A DNA stretch of 64,000 nt from Gilvimarinus gilvus. Its GTDB lineage: Bacteria; Pseudomonadota; Gammaproteobacteria; Pseudomonadales; Cellvibrionaceae. This document shows, piece after piece, positions 36,352 through 45,891 of this stretch (positions within the stretch are counted from its first letter, which is position 1; each line of letters starts with the position of its first letter). The translations under genes and the position numbers were made by a program. Location of the stretch: assembly GCF_030518155.1 (NCBI RefSeq), contig NZ_JAULRU010000264.1, positions 116,898 to 180,897 of the forward strand, given 5' to 3'. The notes beneath the pieces are model-generated. The model did not search any database, had not been told where the DNA came from, and saw nothing but the letters and a program-made list of their open reading frames with translations.

Positions 36352-37827
36352 TTAGCGACCGCTGATGGGATAGTTGGGAGCCTCTTTAGTAATCTGCACA
36401 TCGTGCACATGGCTCTCTCCCATACCGGCCGAGGTCACTCGTACAAACTGAGGTTGCGTCCGCATTTCTTCAATATTTTTACTGCCGGTATAGCCCATGG
36501 CCGACCGCAGCCCACCCATCATTTGGTGTACGATGGCGCTCAGTGGGCCTTTGTAGGGTACGCGACCTTCAATGCCCTCGGGCACCAATTTTTCGGCCCC
36601 CTCACTGGCATCCTGGAAATAGCGATCGGAGGAGCCCTGAGTTTGTGACATCGCGCCAAGAGAACCCATACCGCGATACGCCTTGTAGGTGCGCCCCTGA
36701 TACAACTCAACTTCACCCGGCGCCTCTTCGGTACCAGCAAACATTGAGCCCATCATCACCGCATTGGCGCCGGCGACAATAGCCTTGGCCAAATCGCCGC
36801 TGAAACGCACGCCACCATCAGCAATAACCGGAACACCGGAACCTTGCAGCGCTGCCACCACATTGGCAATAGCGGAAACCTGAGGCACACCCACCCCACT
36901 AACAATTCGGGTAGTACAAATGGAGCCAGGACCAATGCCTACCTTAACGGCATCGGCTCCGGCATCCGCCAGGGCTTTGGCCGCCGCTGCAGTTGCGATA
37001 TTACCGCCGATGACCTGCACATCCGGGAATTTAGTTTTAATATCGCGCACGCGTTCGATAACGTTTTTGGAGTGGCCGTGAGCAGTATCGACCACCAATA
37101 CGTCAACACCGGCATCAACGAGTGCTTTAACCCGATCGTCGGTATCAGCGCTTGTCCCAACACTGGCGCCAACCAGCAGGCGGCCTTCCGGGTCTTTACT
37201 GGCATAGGGGAACTGCTCAGCCTTGTTAATATCTTTAACGGTAATCATACCGCGCAGCTCAAAGGCTTCGTTCACCACCAGCACTTTTTCAATTCGGTGT
37301 TTGTGCAAAAGCGCGCGAATTTCATCGGGGCTGGCGCCCTCAAGAGTCGTCACCAACTTTTCTTTTGGCGTCATAATCGATGACACAGGCGCATCCATGT
37401 TGGATTCAAAGCGCACATCGCGGCCGGTCACTATGCCGACCAGATCACCCTTCTCCAACACCGGTACACCTGAGATATTATTGGACTTGGTCAGCTGCAA
37501 TAGCTCGCTGATAGAGGCATTGGCCTCGATGGTGATAGGGTCTTTCACCATACCGGCTTCGTATTTTTTGACCGCGCGCACCTGTTGAGCTTGTTGCTCA
37601 ATAGGCATACTTTTGTGGATGATGCCAATGCCACCTTCCTGTGCAATTGCGATAGCCAGGCGAGACTCGGTCACTGTATCCATCGCGGACGAAATCAGAG
37701 GGATGTTCAGTGCAATACCGCGGGTCAATTGAGTTTTCAAAGACACGTCTTTCGGGGTTACCTCAGAATATCCGGGAACCAGCAATACATCATCAAACGT
37801 GAGAGCTTCTTCAGCGATTCGCAACAT
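36352..37827 (-). CDS. guaB: IMP dehydrogenase
   Basis: Oxidises IMP to XMP, the committed step to GMP. The 491-residue protein (from ATG 37827, [20 protein letters not shown]) has the TIM-barrel catalytic segment [17 protein letters not shown] with the active Cys, the flap GSLGAMSQ, and the inserted pair of CBS domains (about 95-205: [19 protein letters not shown], and [12 protein letters not shown]). A sigma70-like promoter lies upstream. It precedes guaA, separated by a hairpin, and is divergent from xseA. Confidence 0.97.
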   Translation of the reverse strand: MLRIAEEALTFDDVLLVPGYSEVTPKDVSLKTQLTRGIALNIPLISSAMDTVTESRLAIAIAQEGGIGIIHKSMPIEQQAQQVRAVKKYEAGMVKDPITIEANASISELLQLTKSNNISGVPVLEKGDLVGIVTGRDVRFESNMDAPVSSIMTPKEKLVTTLEGASPDEIRALLHKHRIEKVLVVNEAFELRGMITVKDINKAEQFPYASKDPEGRLLVGASVGTSADTDDRVKALVDAGVDVLVVDTAHGHSKNVIERVRDIKTKFPDVQVIGGNIATAAAAKALADAGADAVKVGIGPGSICTTRIVSGVGVPQVSAIANVVAALQGSGVPVIADGGVRFSGDLAKAIVAGANAVMMGSMFAGTEEAPGEVELYQGRTYKAYRGMGSLGAMSQTQGSSDRYFQDASEGAEKLVPEGIEGRVPYKGPLSAIVHQMMGGLRSAMGYTGSKNIEEMRTQPQFVRVTSAGMGESHVHDVQITKEAPNYPISGR

Positions 37828-37866
37828 AGAACTCCAACCTTTTCGCTTGGGAAAAATAAGCGCGGA

Positions 37867-37896
37867 ATTATAGCCCACAAACCCACCTCAGGTAAA
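37867..37896 (-). promoter_or_regulatory. Sigma70-type promoter for guaB
   Basis: On the minus strand: TTTACC, 18 bases, TATAAT. The -10 box is perfect and the -35 fits at four of six positions. The start would lie about 30 bases before the guaB ATG. Confidence 0.65.
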
Positions 37897-37980
37897 CCAC
37901 ATATTATGCCCCTAAGGCCTCTAACTGACTGAAATTATTTTATTTTTATGACAATCTTCAATCTCGCAGCGAACCCCCTC

Positions 37981-37989
37981 TGATACAAT
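37981..37989 (+). promoter_or_regulatory. Extended -10 promoter directly in front of xseA
   Basis: TGATACAAT is an extended -10 element (TGn plus TACAAT). Counting seven bases on, transcription would begin at about 37996, the A of the first xseA ATG. No convincing -35 box is present. Confidence 0.5.
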
Positions 37990-37995
37990 GGCACC

Positions 37996-39363
37996 ATGAC
38001 CTACAACAACGACATGACTACCACTGCTGCCAACCAAAATGCGCGTGACATCCTAAGCGTTAGTCGTCTCAATCGCGCTTGCCGGCAGCTATTGGAGACA
38101 CACCTGCCAATGGTATGGGTAGAGGGGGAAATTTCCAATTTAGCCCGCCCAAGTTCCGGACATTGGTATTTCACCCTTAAAGACGATCAAGCTCAGGTGC
38201 GCTGCGCTATGTTCCGCAACCGCAATCAGTTGGTGAAATTTACCCCTGATCATGGCGCGCAAGTACTCATTAGGGCTCGCGTGAGCATTTACGAGGGTCG
38301 CGGCGACTATCAGCTTATCGCTGAACACATGGAGGAAGCAGGCCTGGGCGCCTTGCAGCGCGCCTTTGAAGCCCTCAAGCTGCGCCTTAATTGCGAAGGT
38401 TTGTTCGCGCCCGAACACAAACTACCCTTGCCCTCCCATCCCCAACACATCGCGGTTATAACTTCCGCAACGGGTGCGGCTATTAGGGATATCCTGTCGG
38501 TCGCCCATAGGCGCTATCCAGGCCAGGCCATCACGGTAATCCCCGTACCTGTGCAAGGCGAGCAAGCGGCTCCCGCCATCATCAATGCACTGCGACAAGC
38601 TCAACAATCCACTTGGTTCGACGCAATCATTTTGGCTCGCGGCGGCGGCTCCATTGAGGACCTCTGGGCCTTTAATGATGAGTCGCTGGCGCGAGCGATT
38701 TTCGAATGCAAGCTGCCTATTATCAGCGCTGTTGGTCACGAAATTGACTTTACAATCGCCGATTTTGTTGCCGACCACCGAGCACCGACCCCCTCCGCGG
38801 CCGCAGAGCTGTTGGTGCCTGACACGCAGGCTTTAGTCGACAAAATACGCGTGCAAGAAAATGCCCTGACCAGGGCAGTCACAGGTGAGCTGCAGCGCCA
38901 GCAGCAGCGCCTGGAGGCTCTAGGCCAAAGGCTGCGCCATCCGGGTGAGAAGTTACGACATCAAGCGCAGCAACTCGACCACCTCGAAGCCCGAATGGTG
39001 AGGAACGTACGCGAGCAACAGGAGCGGCAACAGCAGCAATTTGCGTCACTGCTTGCCCGGCTGCGGCGAAGCAGCCCAAATCAGCTCATTGGCACGCGTA
39101 TGCGTGAGGTAATTACCCTGCAGACCGAGCTTAAGAGAGCTATCGGTCATAAATTACAAACCAGCCGGCAGTCACTTCACGAACAAATGCGGGTTCTCGA
39201 TAGCGTCAGCCCACTGGCAACCCTCGAGCGAGGCTTCGCCGCCATCACTGATGGTGAAGGTAGACTGGTTAAAGATTACAATCAGGTGCAACCAGGCGAG
39301 CACATCAACGCCCGACTCGGTCGGGGGCGATTACACTGCGAGGTTATTGCAAGCGACGGGTAA
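37996..39363 (+). CDS. xseA: Exodeoxyribonuclease VII large subunit
   Basis: XseA with XseB digests single-stranded DNA. The 455-residue protein has the N-terminal OB-fold (about 20-115: LPMVWVEGEISNLARPSSGHWYF, cited as VEGEISNLARPSSGHWYF), the catalytic core (ITSATGAAIRDILSV, ILARGGGSIEDLWAFNDE, SAVGHEIDFTIADFVAD) and a long coiled coil (about 285-400). No Shine-Dalgarno sequence precedes ATG 37996 or the in-frame ATG at 38014; the second gives a more typical N-terminus. xseB is not adjacent. It lies divergent from guaB. Confidence 0.94.
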   Translation: MTYNNDMTTTAANQNARDILSVSRLNRACRQLLETHLPMVWVEGEISNLARPSSGHWYFTLKDDQAQVRCAMFRNRNQLVKFTPDHGAQVLIRARVSIYEGRGDYQLIAEHMEEAGLGALQRAFEALKLRLNCEGLFAPEHKLPLPSHPQHIAVITSATGAAIRDILSVAHRRYPGQAITVIPVPVQGEQAAPAIINALRQAQQSTWFDAIILARGGGSIEDLWAFNDESLARAIFECKLPIISAVGHEIDFTIADFVADHRAPTPSAAAELLVPDTQALVDKIRVQENALTRAVTGELQRQQQRLEALGQRLRHPGEKLRHQAQQLDHLEARMVRNVREQQERQQQQFASLLARLRRSSPNQLIGTRMREVITLQTELKRAIGHKLQTSRQSLHEQMRVLDSVSPLATLERGFAAITDGEGRLVKDYNQVQPGEHINARLGRGRLHCEVIASDG

Positions 39364-39380
39364 TCCCATTATATTGACCG

Positions 39381-39486
39381 CACTTGTCGGGGTGCCTTGG
39401 TCGTATTGACGCGATTCGGAGGCTGAGATCGGTACGACCGAACCCGTTGAACCTGAACAGGCTGGAACCTGCGGAGGAAACAAGTC
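39381..39486 (+). ncRNA. TPP riboswitch (THI element)
   Basis: The conserved thi-box is clear: GGCTGAGATC near 39421, ACCCGTTGAACCTGA (39442-39456), and GCTGGAACCTGCGGAGGAAAC. The closing P1 helix pairs ACTTGT (39382-39387) with ACAAGT (39480-39485). TPP binding represses thiamine genes. It precedes thiO-thiS-thiG, starting 17 bases past xseA. Confidence 0.95.
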
Positions 39487-39537
39487 ACACCGAGCGCTCT
39501 ATCGGTGTCTCTCCGCCCAGCCTCCGACTTGCGAGGC
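39487..39537 (+). promoter_or_regulatory. Riboswitch expression platform with sequestered ribosome site
   Basis: Behind the aptamer, ACACCGA/TCGGTGT (39487-39493, 39502-39508) forms one stem and GCCTC/GAGGC (39520-39524, 39533-39537) another. The second stem hides the GAGG that serves the thiO ATG at 39541. GACTTG in its loop (39526-39531) is complementary to CAAGTC at the P1 3' strand (39481-39486), offering an alternative fold. No U-tract is present, so translational control is predicted. Confidence 0.7.
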
Positions 39538-39540
39538 AAA

Positions 39541-40662
39541 ATGCAGCTTACACCGCCCCTCCAAATTGCCATTGCTGGCAGCGGGCTGCTGGGTCGCTTA
39601 CTTGCCTGGCAACTGAGCTTACTTGGCCACAAGGTCGTGGTATACGATAAACGTCCACCGGAACGCGATACCAGCGCCGCTTATACCGCTGCGGGCATGC
39701 TAGCGCCCATCAGTGAGGCCGCATCATCCTTGAACAGTAACGTGCTGATGGCGGGCATAGAGAGCATTCAGCAGTGGTCCCTCTGGTGTCAAAGCTTGAA
39801 CTTAACCAACGCCCTTCACCACGGTGGCAGCTTAGTGTTGGCACACCCGCAAGACTCCGCCGAACTGGAACAGTTTAACCACGACTGCCGGGCATTGCGC
39901 GACAACGAGTCACTAAACATCAAATCACTGAACAGAAATGCGATAGCGGAGCTAGAACCCCATTTAAGCAAAAGCTTCGAGAAAGGTTTGTGGATCAACC
40001 CGGAGGCCCACCTCGACAATCGCCAACTGCTCAACAGACTCGACGCAATACTGGCAACACAACAAGTTACGTTCAATTTTAATACGGACGTGAATGTAGG
40101 GCCGGGAGAAATCTCTGAAACCCAATCGGACAAGATCTATCGATACGACTGGGTGATTGACTGCCGTGGCGCCGGTGCCCGCTCACAACTCGGGCAGCTG
40201 CGTGGGGTACGCGGTGAAACACTGCACCTGCACACTCGCGAAATTTCGCTACGCCGCCCTATTCGATTAATGCATCCGCGCTATCAGCTCTACGTTGTAC
40301 CCAAGCCAGAGCACCGCTTTGTCGTCGGCGCGACGCAACTGGAAAGCGAAGATGTATCGCCCATATCCCTTCAGTCATCACTGGAGCTGGCGAGTGCTGT
40401 CTACACAATTGCTCCGGCATTTTCCGAGGCGCGCGTTCTCGAAGCCGGGGTAAATTTGCGCCCCGCCTTTCGCGATAACCTACCCCAGGTCACTACGGAA
40501 CCCGGACTTGTTATCGCCAATGGTCTCTATCGCCACGGTTACTTACTAGCACCTCTGGTTGTAGAGCAAACAATCAGTATTGTCGCGGGTAATAATAATT
40601 ACGCCTGTGAAAAATTATCCGCCCCACCCCTCACCAACCGACAGGCCGTCTATGAAATCTAA
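39541..40662 (+). CDS. thiO: Thiamine-pathway FAD-dependent glycine oxidase ThiO
   Basis: ThiO oxidises glycine to iminoglycine for the thiazole ring. The 373-residue protein has the N-terminal FAD dinucleotide motif IAIAGSGLLGRLLAWQLSLLG (core AGSGLLGRLLAWQLS), YTAAGMLAPISEA, DNRQLLNRLDAIL, GVRGETLHLHTREI and the C-terminal GLRP-like VNLRPAF with GLYRHGYLLAP. Its ATG at 39541 has GAGG upstream, inside the riboswitch platform. It overlaps thiS by 11 bases. Confidence 0.92.
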   Translation: MQLTPPLQIAIAGSGLLGRLLAWQLSLLGHKVVVYDKRPPERDTSAAYTAAGMLAPISEAASSLNSNVLMAGIESIQQWSLWCQSLNLTNALHHGGSLVLAHPQDSAELEQFNHDCRALRDNESLNIKSLNRNAIAELEPHLSKSFEKGLWINPEAHLDNRQLLNRLDAILATQQVTFNFNTDVNVGPGEISETQSDKIYRYDWVIDCRGAGARSQLGQLRGVRGETLHLHTREISLRRPIRLMHPRYQLYVVPKPEHRFVVGATQLESEDVSPISLQSSLELASAVYTIAPAFSEARVLEAGVNLRPAFRDNLPQVTTEPGLVIANGLYRHGYLLAPLVVEQTISIVAGNNNYACEKLSAPPLTNRQAVYEI

Positions 40663-40876
40663 CAGCCTTAGAGTGGTCATAAACGCCGAAAGCTATGACC
40701 TGAAGTGCTCCGCAAAACTGACCGATGCGCTGAGCCTTTGGCAAAGTCATTGCGGAGAAGTCGAACATTTTGCATGCGCAATAAATGGCGAGTTCGTGCC
40801 GCGCTCTACCTATACAACCACAAAACTAAATGATGGCGACTGCATCGACATCGTGCGACCCGTAGGAGGGGGCTAA
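40652..40876 (+). CDS. thiS: Sulfur carrier protein ThiS
   Basis: A 74-residue ubiquitin-like protein that carries the thiazole sulfur as a C-terminal thiocarboxylate. It ends RPVGGG; the family needs a terminal Gly-Gly, here extended to three glycines. The ATG at 40652 lies within the end of thiO, and its stop overlaps the thiG start as TAATG, so the three genes are translationally coupled. [13 protein letters not shown] before the tail is typical. Confidence 0.93.
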   Translation: MKSNSLRVVINAESYDLKCSAKLTDALSLWQSHCGEVEHFACAINGEFVPRSTYTTTKLNDGDCIDIVRPVGGG

Positions 40877-41691
40877 TGAGCCATATTAAAACTTTAGCGA
40901 AAGACAGCCTCACGCTATACGGCCAGTCGTTTCAAAGTCGCTTTCTCCTTGGCACAGCTCTTTATGATTCCCCACAACAAATGCTGGATTCTGTTAGCGC
41001 ATCAGGCGCCGAAATATTAACCTTGGGATTGCGGCGGCAAAATCCAGAGAACGGCGATGGCGAGAGATTCTGGCAAATGATTCGCTCAACTGGCTGCACA
41101 CTATTGCCCAATACCGCAGGCTGCAAATCGGCTAAAGAAGCTATAAATCTTGCGTTAATGTCACGAGAAATTTTTAACACTAACTGGATAAAGCTCGAGG
41201 TTATTGGCGACGATTACAACTTACAACCGGACCCGTTTCAGCTGTTAGAAGCCGCCCAAGAATTGATTGCGCAAGACTTTTGCGTACTCCCATACTGCAC
41301 AGATGATTTAATACTTTGTCAGCGACTGCGCGAGGCTGGCTGCCAAGTACTGATGCCTTGGGGAGCCCCAATCGGTACCGGGCGCGGCCTGCTCAATCGC
41401 TATGCACTGAAATCCATTCGCGAGCGATTTGACTGCCCATTAATTATTGATGCAGGTTTAGGCTCACCGTCACAGGCATGTGATGCAATGGAGCTGGGCT
41501 TCGATGCGGTACTTTTGAATACCGCGGTGGCAAAGGCGCGCGACCCAATACTGATGGCCTCAAGCTTCAAAGGCGCAATTAACGCTGGGCGCGACGCTTA
41601 TCGAGCGGGGCTTATGCAGCAGCGGCAAACGGCGAGCCCCAGTACGCCAACAATTGGCCAGCCGTTTTGGCATCAGCACACTAACACTTAA
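40876..41691 (+). CDS. thiG: Thiazole synthase ThiG
   Basis: ThiG joins deoxyxylulose phosphate, iminoglycine and the ThiS sulfur to form the thiazole phosphate. The 271-residue TIM-barrel protein has [30 protein letters not shown], the Schiff-base lysine in [11 protein letters not shown] (about residue 113), [16 protein letters not shown] and [19 protein letters not shown]. The C-terminal 15 residues are a non-conserved tail. thiE, which often follows, is absent; the next gene is a convergent permease 13 bases away. Confidence 0.95.
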   Translation: MSHIKTLAKDSLTLYGQSFQSRFLLGTALYDSPQQMLDSVSASGAEILTLGLRRQNPENGDGERFWQMIRSTGCTLLPNTAGCKSAKEAINLALMSREIFNTNWIKLEVIGDDYNLQPDPFQLLEAAQELIAQDFCVLPYCTDDLILCQRLREAGCQVLMPWGAPIGTGRGLLNRYALKSIRERFDCPLIIDAGLGSPSQACDAMELGFDAVLLNTAVAKARDPILMASSFKGAINAGRDAYRAGLMQQRQTASPSTPTIGQPFWHQHTNT

Positions 41692-41704
41692 ACCCAATTC
41701 ACCC

Positions 41705-42613
41705 CTATGAGTGCAATAAGAGCCAGCGCCAAAACAGCAAGGTCGGAATACCCAATAGCAAACTGTACCCCACCAGTGACGCTGCCAACTTAGGCGCAAG
41801 CTGATAGCGCATCGCTAAGACGCCCGCGGAAATCATTGCGGGCATACCCGCTTCCAACACCGAAACCGTATGCGCGATACCTTCGCCTGCCATAAGTTTT
41901 GAAACCCAAAAAGCAATTGCAGGCTTTACAATGAGCAAAGTAAGCATTGCCCCAATAAAAATCTTCAGGTAATTCGACTCGAGTTTGAGCTGCCAACCTA
42001 TACCTACAGCCACCATAACCACCGGCACAAGACTCCAAGCCAACCAAGACAGAGCGTGCACCAGCCACTGTGGGTAGCCCCAACCGCTTACGGCGCAAAG
42101 TAAAGCCAGAATTAAACTGACAAAAGGAGGAAATCGCAATATTCGGCCGACAATATAGGATGCCGAGCTGTGGCCACCGGCAAAGCCAACCGCAATTGCA
42201 ACACCAAAAGTATTTAAAGCGAGAAACGTCCCAAACTGATCGTAAAGAATGGCATACCCAATACCTTCTTTACCGACCAGTGCGTCAATCAAAGGAATAC
42301 CGACAAAACCGGTATTGCCCAGCGGCAGTAGCAACAGTAAACAGCCCACAACCGAGCGAGACCACCTAAAAACTCGCCCCGCAATCAGTACACCAAGAGC
42401 AGTGACAATCATTACAACCCAGGATACCACTACCGGTAGCACCAAGGTTACATCAAAGCTTAACCTGGGGATTTCCAGTAACACCAGCGCCGGAAGTGCA
42501 AAGTAGATGACGTAAGCGTTAAGGCGGGCTGCGGTGTTGTCACCCGCCAAACGGGTGAACTGTAGAAAAAGGCCAGCGGTTAAAGCACCACCAATTAAAA
42601 GAAAGGGATTCAC
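41705..42613 (-). CDS. AEC-family permease (auxin efflux carrier type)
   Basis: A 302-residue inner-membrane protein with about ten helices in two five-helix halves, typical of AEC transporters such as bacterial malonate/malate or YfdV-type carriers. The conserved GNTGFVGIPLIDALVG is present (about 105-120), as is the LAVxxxxL-like C-terminal repeat. The start is GTG (42613). Substrate cannot be told. It follows der by 8 bases and so probably shares its transcript. It converges on thiG, but a thiamine link is not supported. Confidence 0.85.
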   Translation of the reverse strand: MNPFLLIGGALTAGLFLQFTRLAGDNTAARLNAYVIYFALPALVLLEIPRLSFDVTLVLPVVVSWVVMIVTALGVLIAGRVFRWSRSVVGCLLLLLPLGNTGFVGIPLIDALVGKEGIGYAILYDQFGTFLALNTFGVAIAVGFAGGHSSASYIVGRILRFPPFVSLILALLCAVSGWGYPQWLVHALSWLAWSLVPVVMVAVGIGWQLKLESNYLKIFIGAMLTLLIVKPAIAFWVSKLMAGEGIAHTVSVLEAGMPAMISAGVLAMRYQLAPKLAASLVGYSLLLGIPTLLFWRWLLLHS

Positions 42614-42621
42614 AAATAAGT

Positions 42622-44001
42622 CTATGACTTACCGCCCTTGCGTGGAGCGCGGCGAGCGCTTCGCTGAGGCACGGGCTCTTTACGATCAGAAAAAGGGTTG
42701 TCGGATGATTTAAACACAACGCGAACCGGCGTTCCACGCAGGTTTAACGCTCGTCTATAGGTTTTTTCCAAATAGCGAACATAATGAGCAGGCACCTTCG
42801 CGGTTTGATTACCGTGAATAACAATGATGGGAGGATTACTGCCACCGGCGTGAGCATAGCGAAGCTTTATACGCCGGCCATTAATCATTGGAGGCTGATG
42901 CTCACTGATTGCGTCTTGTAGGACCTGAGTCAGGAAGCTCGTTGACAGCTTGTCAGTGGCACTGTGATAAGCCTCCTCAACTGACTTGTATAAATTGCCA
43001 ACACCTGTGCCGTGTAACGCTGAAATAAAATGTGTATTGGCGAAATCAACAAATCGCAAGCGGCGATCAAGCTCGTTCTTCACAAACTTCTTATGAGCCT
43101 CGTCAAGGCCATCCCATTTATTCAGCGCGATCACCAACGCCCGGCCGGCATCAATGACAGTCCCCATTAAGTGTAGGTCCTGCTCAACAATGCCTTCTTG
43201 AGCGTCAATCACCAAGATAACAACATTGGCGTCATCAATGGCCTGCAACGTCTTAACAATGGAAAACTTCTCTACCGTTGCCGATACGTTTTTACGACGT
43301 CTGACGCCGGCAGTATCGATGATAGTATAGGGCTTATCAAAACGTTCATATTGGATGTAAACGCTATCTCGAGTAGTACCTGGGTGATCGTAAACAATGA
43401 CCCGCTCTTCCCCGAGCATGCGATTCACCAAAGTAGACTTGCCGACATTGGGCCGTCCCACTATAGCCATCTTAATCCCTTTAGGCTGGGCTTCAGTGAT
43501 CGGTTCGGGCGCTGGCAATTGCTCCAGCACCTCTTCCATCATGCTTGTTACACCGCGGCCGTGAGTCGCGGTTGTCGCAAACACTTCACCCAAGCCAAGC
43601 TCAAAAAAGGGTGCGAGTGCCATGTCCGGGTCATGACCATCAATTTTGTTCACCACCAGATACACACGCTTACCGCGCTGACGTAACTGCTTGGCAATAA
43701 GGTGATCGGCCGCCAGTAAACCATCGCGCGCCGACACCATAAACAATACTATGTCGGCTTCGTCCATGGCCTGCAGTGACTGGTTGGCCATTTCAGAATC
43801 AATACCCTCTTCCTCACCGCTAATACCGCCGGTATCGATTAGCATAAAACGGTGATCGCCAACCCGACCCTCACCATATTTACGGTCGCGGGTAAGACCC
43901 GCATGATTGGCAACAATTGCGTCGCGGGTGCGGGTGAGACGATTAAACATAGTGGACTTACCGACATTAGGCCTGCCGACAAGTGCGATTACTGGGATCA
44001 T
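42622..44001 (-). CDS. der: Ribosome assembly GTPase Der (EngA)
   Basis: Der is an essential GTPase in 50S subunit maturation. The 459-residue protein holds two tandem G domains, each with GRPNVGKST (about residues 8-16 and 184-192), DTGG/DTAG switch motifs and NKID/NKWD base-recognition motifs, followed by the KH-like domain (about 355-440). The C-terminus is a basic tail ([12 protein letters not shown]). It is near the end of the bamB-der gene series in the conserved gammaproteobacterial order. Confidence 0.97.
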   Translation of the reverse strand: MIPVIALVGRPNVGKSTMFNRLTRTRDAIVANHAGLTRDRKYGEGRVGDHRFMLIDTGGISGEEEGIDSEMANQSLQAMDEADIVLFMVSARDGLLAADHLIAKQLRQRGKRVYLVVNKIDGHDPDMALAPFFELGLGEVFATTATHGRGVTSMMEEVLEQLPAPEPITEAQPKGIKMAIVGRPNVGKSTLVNRMLGEERVIVYDHPGTTRDSVYIQYERFDKPYTIIDTAGVRRRKNVSATVEKFSIVKTLQAIDDANVVILVIDAQEGIVEQDLHLMGTVIDAGRALVIALNKWDGLDEAHKKFVKNELDRRLRFVDFANTHFISALHGTGVGNLYKSVEEAYHSATDKLSTSFLTQVLQDAISEHQPPMINGRRIKLRYAHAGGSNPPIIVIHGNQTAKVPAHYVRYLEKTYRRALNLRGTPVRVVFKSSDNPFSDRKEPVPQRSARRAPRKGGKS

Positions 44002-44022
44002 AGTATTGAGTGTCTACCACAA

Positions 44023-44041
44023 GCCGCCCGGAATGGGCGGC
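44023..44041 (-). terminator. GC-rich stem-loop between bamB and der
   Basis: GCCGCCC (44023-44029) and GGGCGGC (44035-44041) form a 7-bp GC-only stem with a 5-base loop, 8 bases past the bamB stop. Only TTG follows on the minus strand, so termination is probably partial or absent. Confidence 0.5.
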
Positions 44042-44049
44042 ATAAAATA

Positions 44050-45189
44050 TTAGTCGTCTATCGTGTAAGCGGCGAAAGTACCATCATTGGCAAGAACATA
44101 AAGCCTTTCTCCGTCGCTCCACATAGGCGCACGGGTGCCTGAACTGTCGATACGTAACCGGTCAACAAAGCTGCCATCACTTCGGTCCATAAAATGAATA
44201 TAGCCCTCTTCATCAGCCACTGCGATATAGCCCCCCACAACCACCGGGCCTATCAGCTGTCGCCGTAACATTTGTTCATTCTTCCAGATTTCCGCTCCAC
44301 TGGCCGCATTGTAGGCGACAACTGCGCTCTGCTCGGTGGCAACAAAGAGCTCACCTGCACTCATCCACACAGGCTGGTGAATGGATGCATCAGCTGACCA
44401 CAGTGGTCTGCCGGTCGCACGGGTAATAGCCATTAGTCGACTTTGAAATCCACCAACATATAAAATGCCGTCTTGCAGCAGCGGTGTTGCGTGGATATCG
44501 ACCATCTTCTCCAGATCTGAGCGGCCTTTGGGTAAACCCACCCGCTGCTCCCACAAAATCAGACCATTTTGCGGGTTGAAAGCCATCAGTCGACCGTTCG
44601 CAAAACCGGCGTAAACGGCCGAGTCCGTTAAAACGGGGGTTGGTCGACCGCGCAATGTCAGCTTAGGCGGCGGATTATCGTAAAACCACAATAATTCGCC
44701 CGATTCAGCATTCAGCACATTCAGCCGGCCGTCGAGCGTTTGCACAGCGACGACATCAGCGTTGCCTGCCGGCACCGAAGTTACTTCACCCGATAGTGGG
44801 GTACGCCAAAGCTCTTCGCCGCTGTCGAGCGTTAAGGCTACAATTTCGCCTTCGTCACTTCCCAGTAGCAGTTGATCAGCGCCAAGCCCAACGCCGCCAG
44901 CGATAGGCTCATCAAGGTCGCGCTTCCAGGCTACTTTGCCCGTCATACGATCTAGAGCGGTTAGCTCACCTTGATAGTCGACGGTGTACACAAGATTTTC
45001 AGCAAAAGCGGGCGTCAAAGTCGTAAATCCCGCGCCTTGTCCTGCGCCAACATCTCGCTGCCACAGCCGATCCACATCGATTGTTGGTTCGAAATCAACC
45101 AGTTCCATCGGCTCGGTGCCGTCTTTGGAACCAAACAATGAGCAACCGGATAAAACAAAAGCGAGAGCGACGATAGGAACTAATCTCAT
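44050..45189 (-). CDS. bamB: Outer-membrane assembly lipoprotein BamB
   Basis: BamB is the beta-propeller lipoprotein of the BAM complex that inserts outer-membrane proteins. The 379-residue product has a short lipoprotein signal ending in the lipobox LSGC (Cys16), then eight PQQ-like repeats (for example ALDRMTGKVAWKRDL, NAESGELLWFY, FNPQNGLILWEQRVG). Its start overlaps the stop of the YfgM-like gene by 4 bases (ATGA), the arrangement seen across gammaproteobacteria. Confidence 0.96.
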   Translation of the reverse strand: MRLVPIVALAFVLSGCSLFGSKDGTEPMELVDFEPTIDVDRLWQRDVGAGQGAGFTTLTPAFAENLVYTVDYQGELTALDRMTGKVAWKRDLDEPIAGGVGLGADQLLLGSDEGEIVALTLDSGEELWRTPLSGEVTSVPAGNADVVAVQTLDGRLNVLNAESGELLWFYDNPPPKLTLRGRPTPVLTDSAVYAGFANGRLMAFNPQNGLILWEQRVGLPKGRSDLEKMVDIHATPLLQDGILYVGGFQSRLMAITRATGRPLWSADASIHQPVWMSAGELFVATEQSAVVAYNAASGAEIWKNEQMLRRQLIGPVVVGGYIAVADEEGYIHFMDRSDGSFVDRLRIDSSGTRAPMWSDGERLYVLANDGTFAAYTIDD

Positions 45190-45872
45190 GCAGAGGGCTC
45201 CTCCAACGCAGATTCTGGCTTCACATTGTCAATCTTCATTTGCAGAACGACCTGACGCTGTTGATTTGCGCCGGCAAATTTCTCCAGAGCCTTTTCATAC
45301 GCTGTTAGCGCTGCAGCTTTATCGCCACTCAAACGCAACACATCGCCCTGCACTTCGGCATGCTCAGACTCAAAGCCGACAAGTGGTTGACCACTGAGCT
45401 GCTCTGACGCCGCAGCAAATTCACCTAGCTCGGCCTGCACCCGGGCCAAACGTAAACGAGCAATTTGCAGTAGTGCGGGGTCAGATACATTCGCCAACAC
45501 CCACTCTAATTCACTGACAGCCTGCTCCAGATTGCCACTCTCGACCGCTTTCTTAGCGCTGAAGAACGCGCCTTGAGCAGCGTAGAAGCTATCGGGTTTA
45601 GTGTCTCGAATTTGGCCTGCCAAATGATCGACTGTGGCTCCAGCCGCCTCGGCCTCGCCTTCAGCGGCGGCATCTGATTGCGCCGCGACCAGTATTTGCT
45701 CGTAATACTCAGAAGCTATTTCGGCTTTGCGCTGCTCAGCGCCTTGCCAATAATTCCAGCCAAAATAGCCCGCCGAGGCAACCACGACACTGGCAATAAC
45801 GCTGGTACCGTACTCTTTCCACAGCCTTTTCAGATTCTCAATTTGTTCTTCTTCTGTTAAATGGTCGCTCAC
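45186..45872 (-). CDS. yfgM: YfgM-like periplasmic TPR protein (Sec ancillary)
   Basis: A 228-residue protein with a short cytosolic N-terminus, one membrane helix (about 22-40: SVIASVVVASAGYFGWNYW), and a periplasmic TPR domain (EQAVSELEWVLANVSDP; LRLARVQAELGEFAAASEQL). E. coli YfgM associates with SecYEG and PpiD. Translation starts at GTG (45872) with AGGAG upstream. It lies between hisS and bamB, the place where yfgM is conserved, and overlaps bamB by 4 bases. Confidence 0.9.
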   Translation of the reverse strand: MSDHLTEEEQIENLKRLWKEYGTSVIASVVVASAGYFGWNYWQGAEQRKAEIASEYYEQILVAAQSDAAAEGEAEAAGATVDHLAGQIRDTKPDSFYAAQGAFFSAKKAVESGNLEQAVSELEWVLANVSDPALLQIARLRLARVQAELGEFAAASEQLSGQPLVGFESEHAEVQGDVLRLSGDKAAALTAYEKALEKFAGANQQRQVVLQMKIDNVKPESALEEPSA

Positions 45873-45891
45873 ACTTGTCTCCTAACCAGAA

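Noticed and set aside
37223..37588. 121-codon plus-strand frame antisense to guaB
   Set aside because: Shadow of the guaB frame with no start signal and no recognisable motif.
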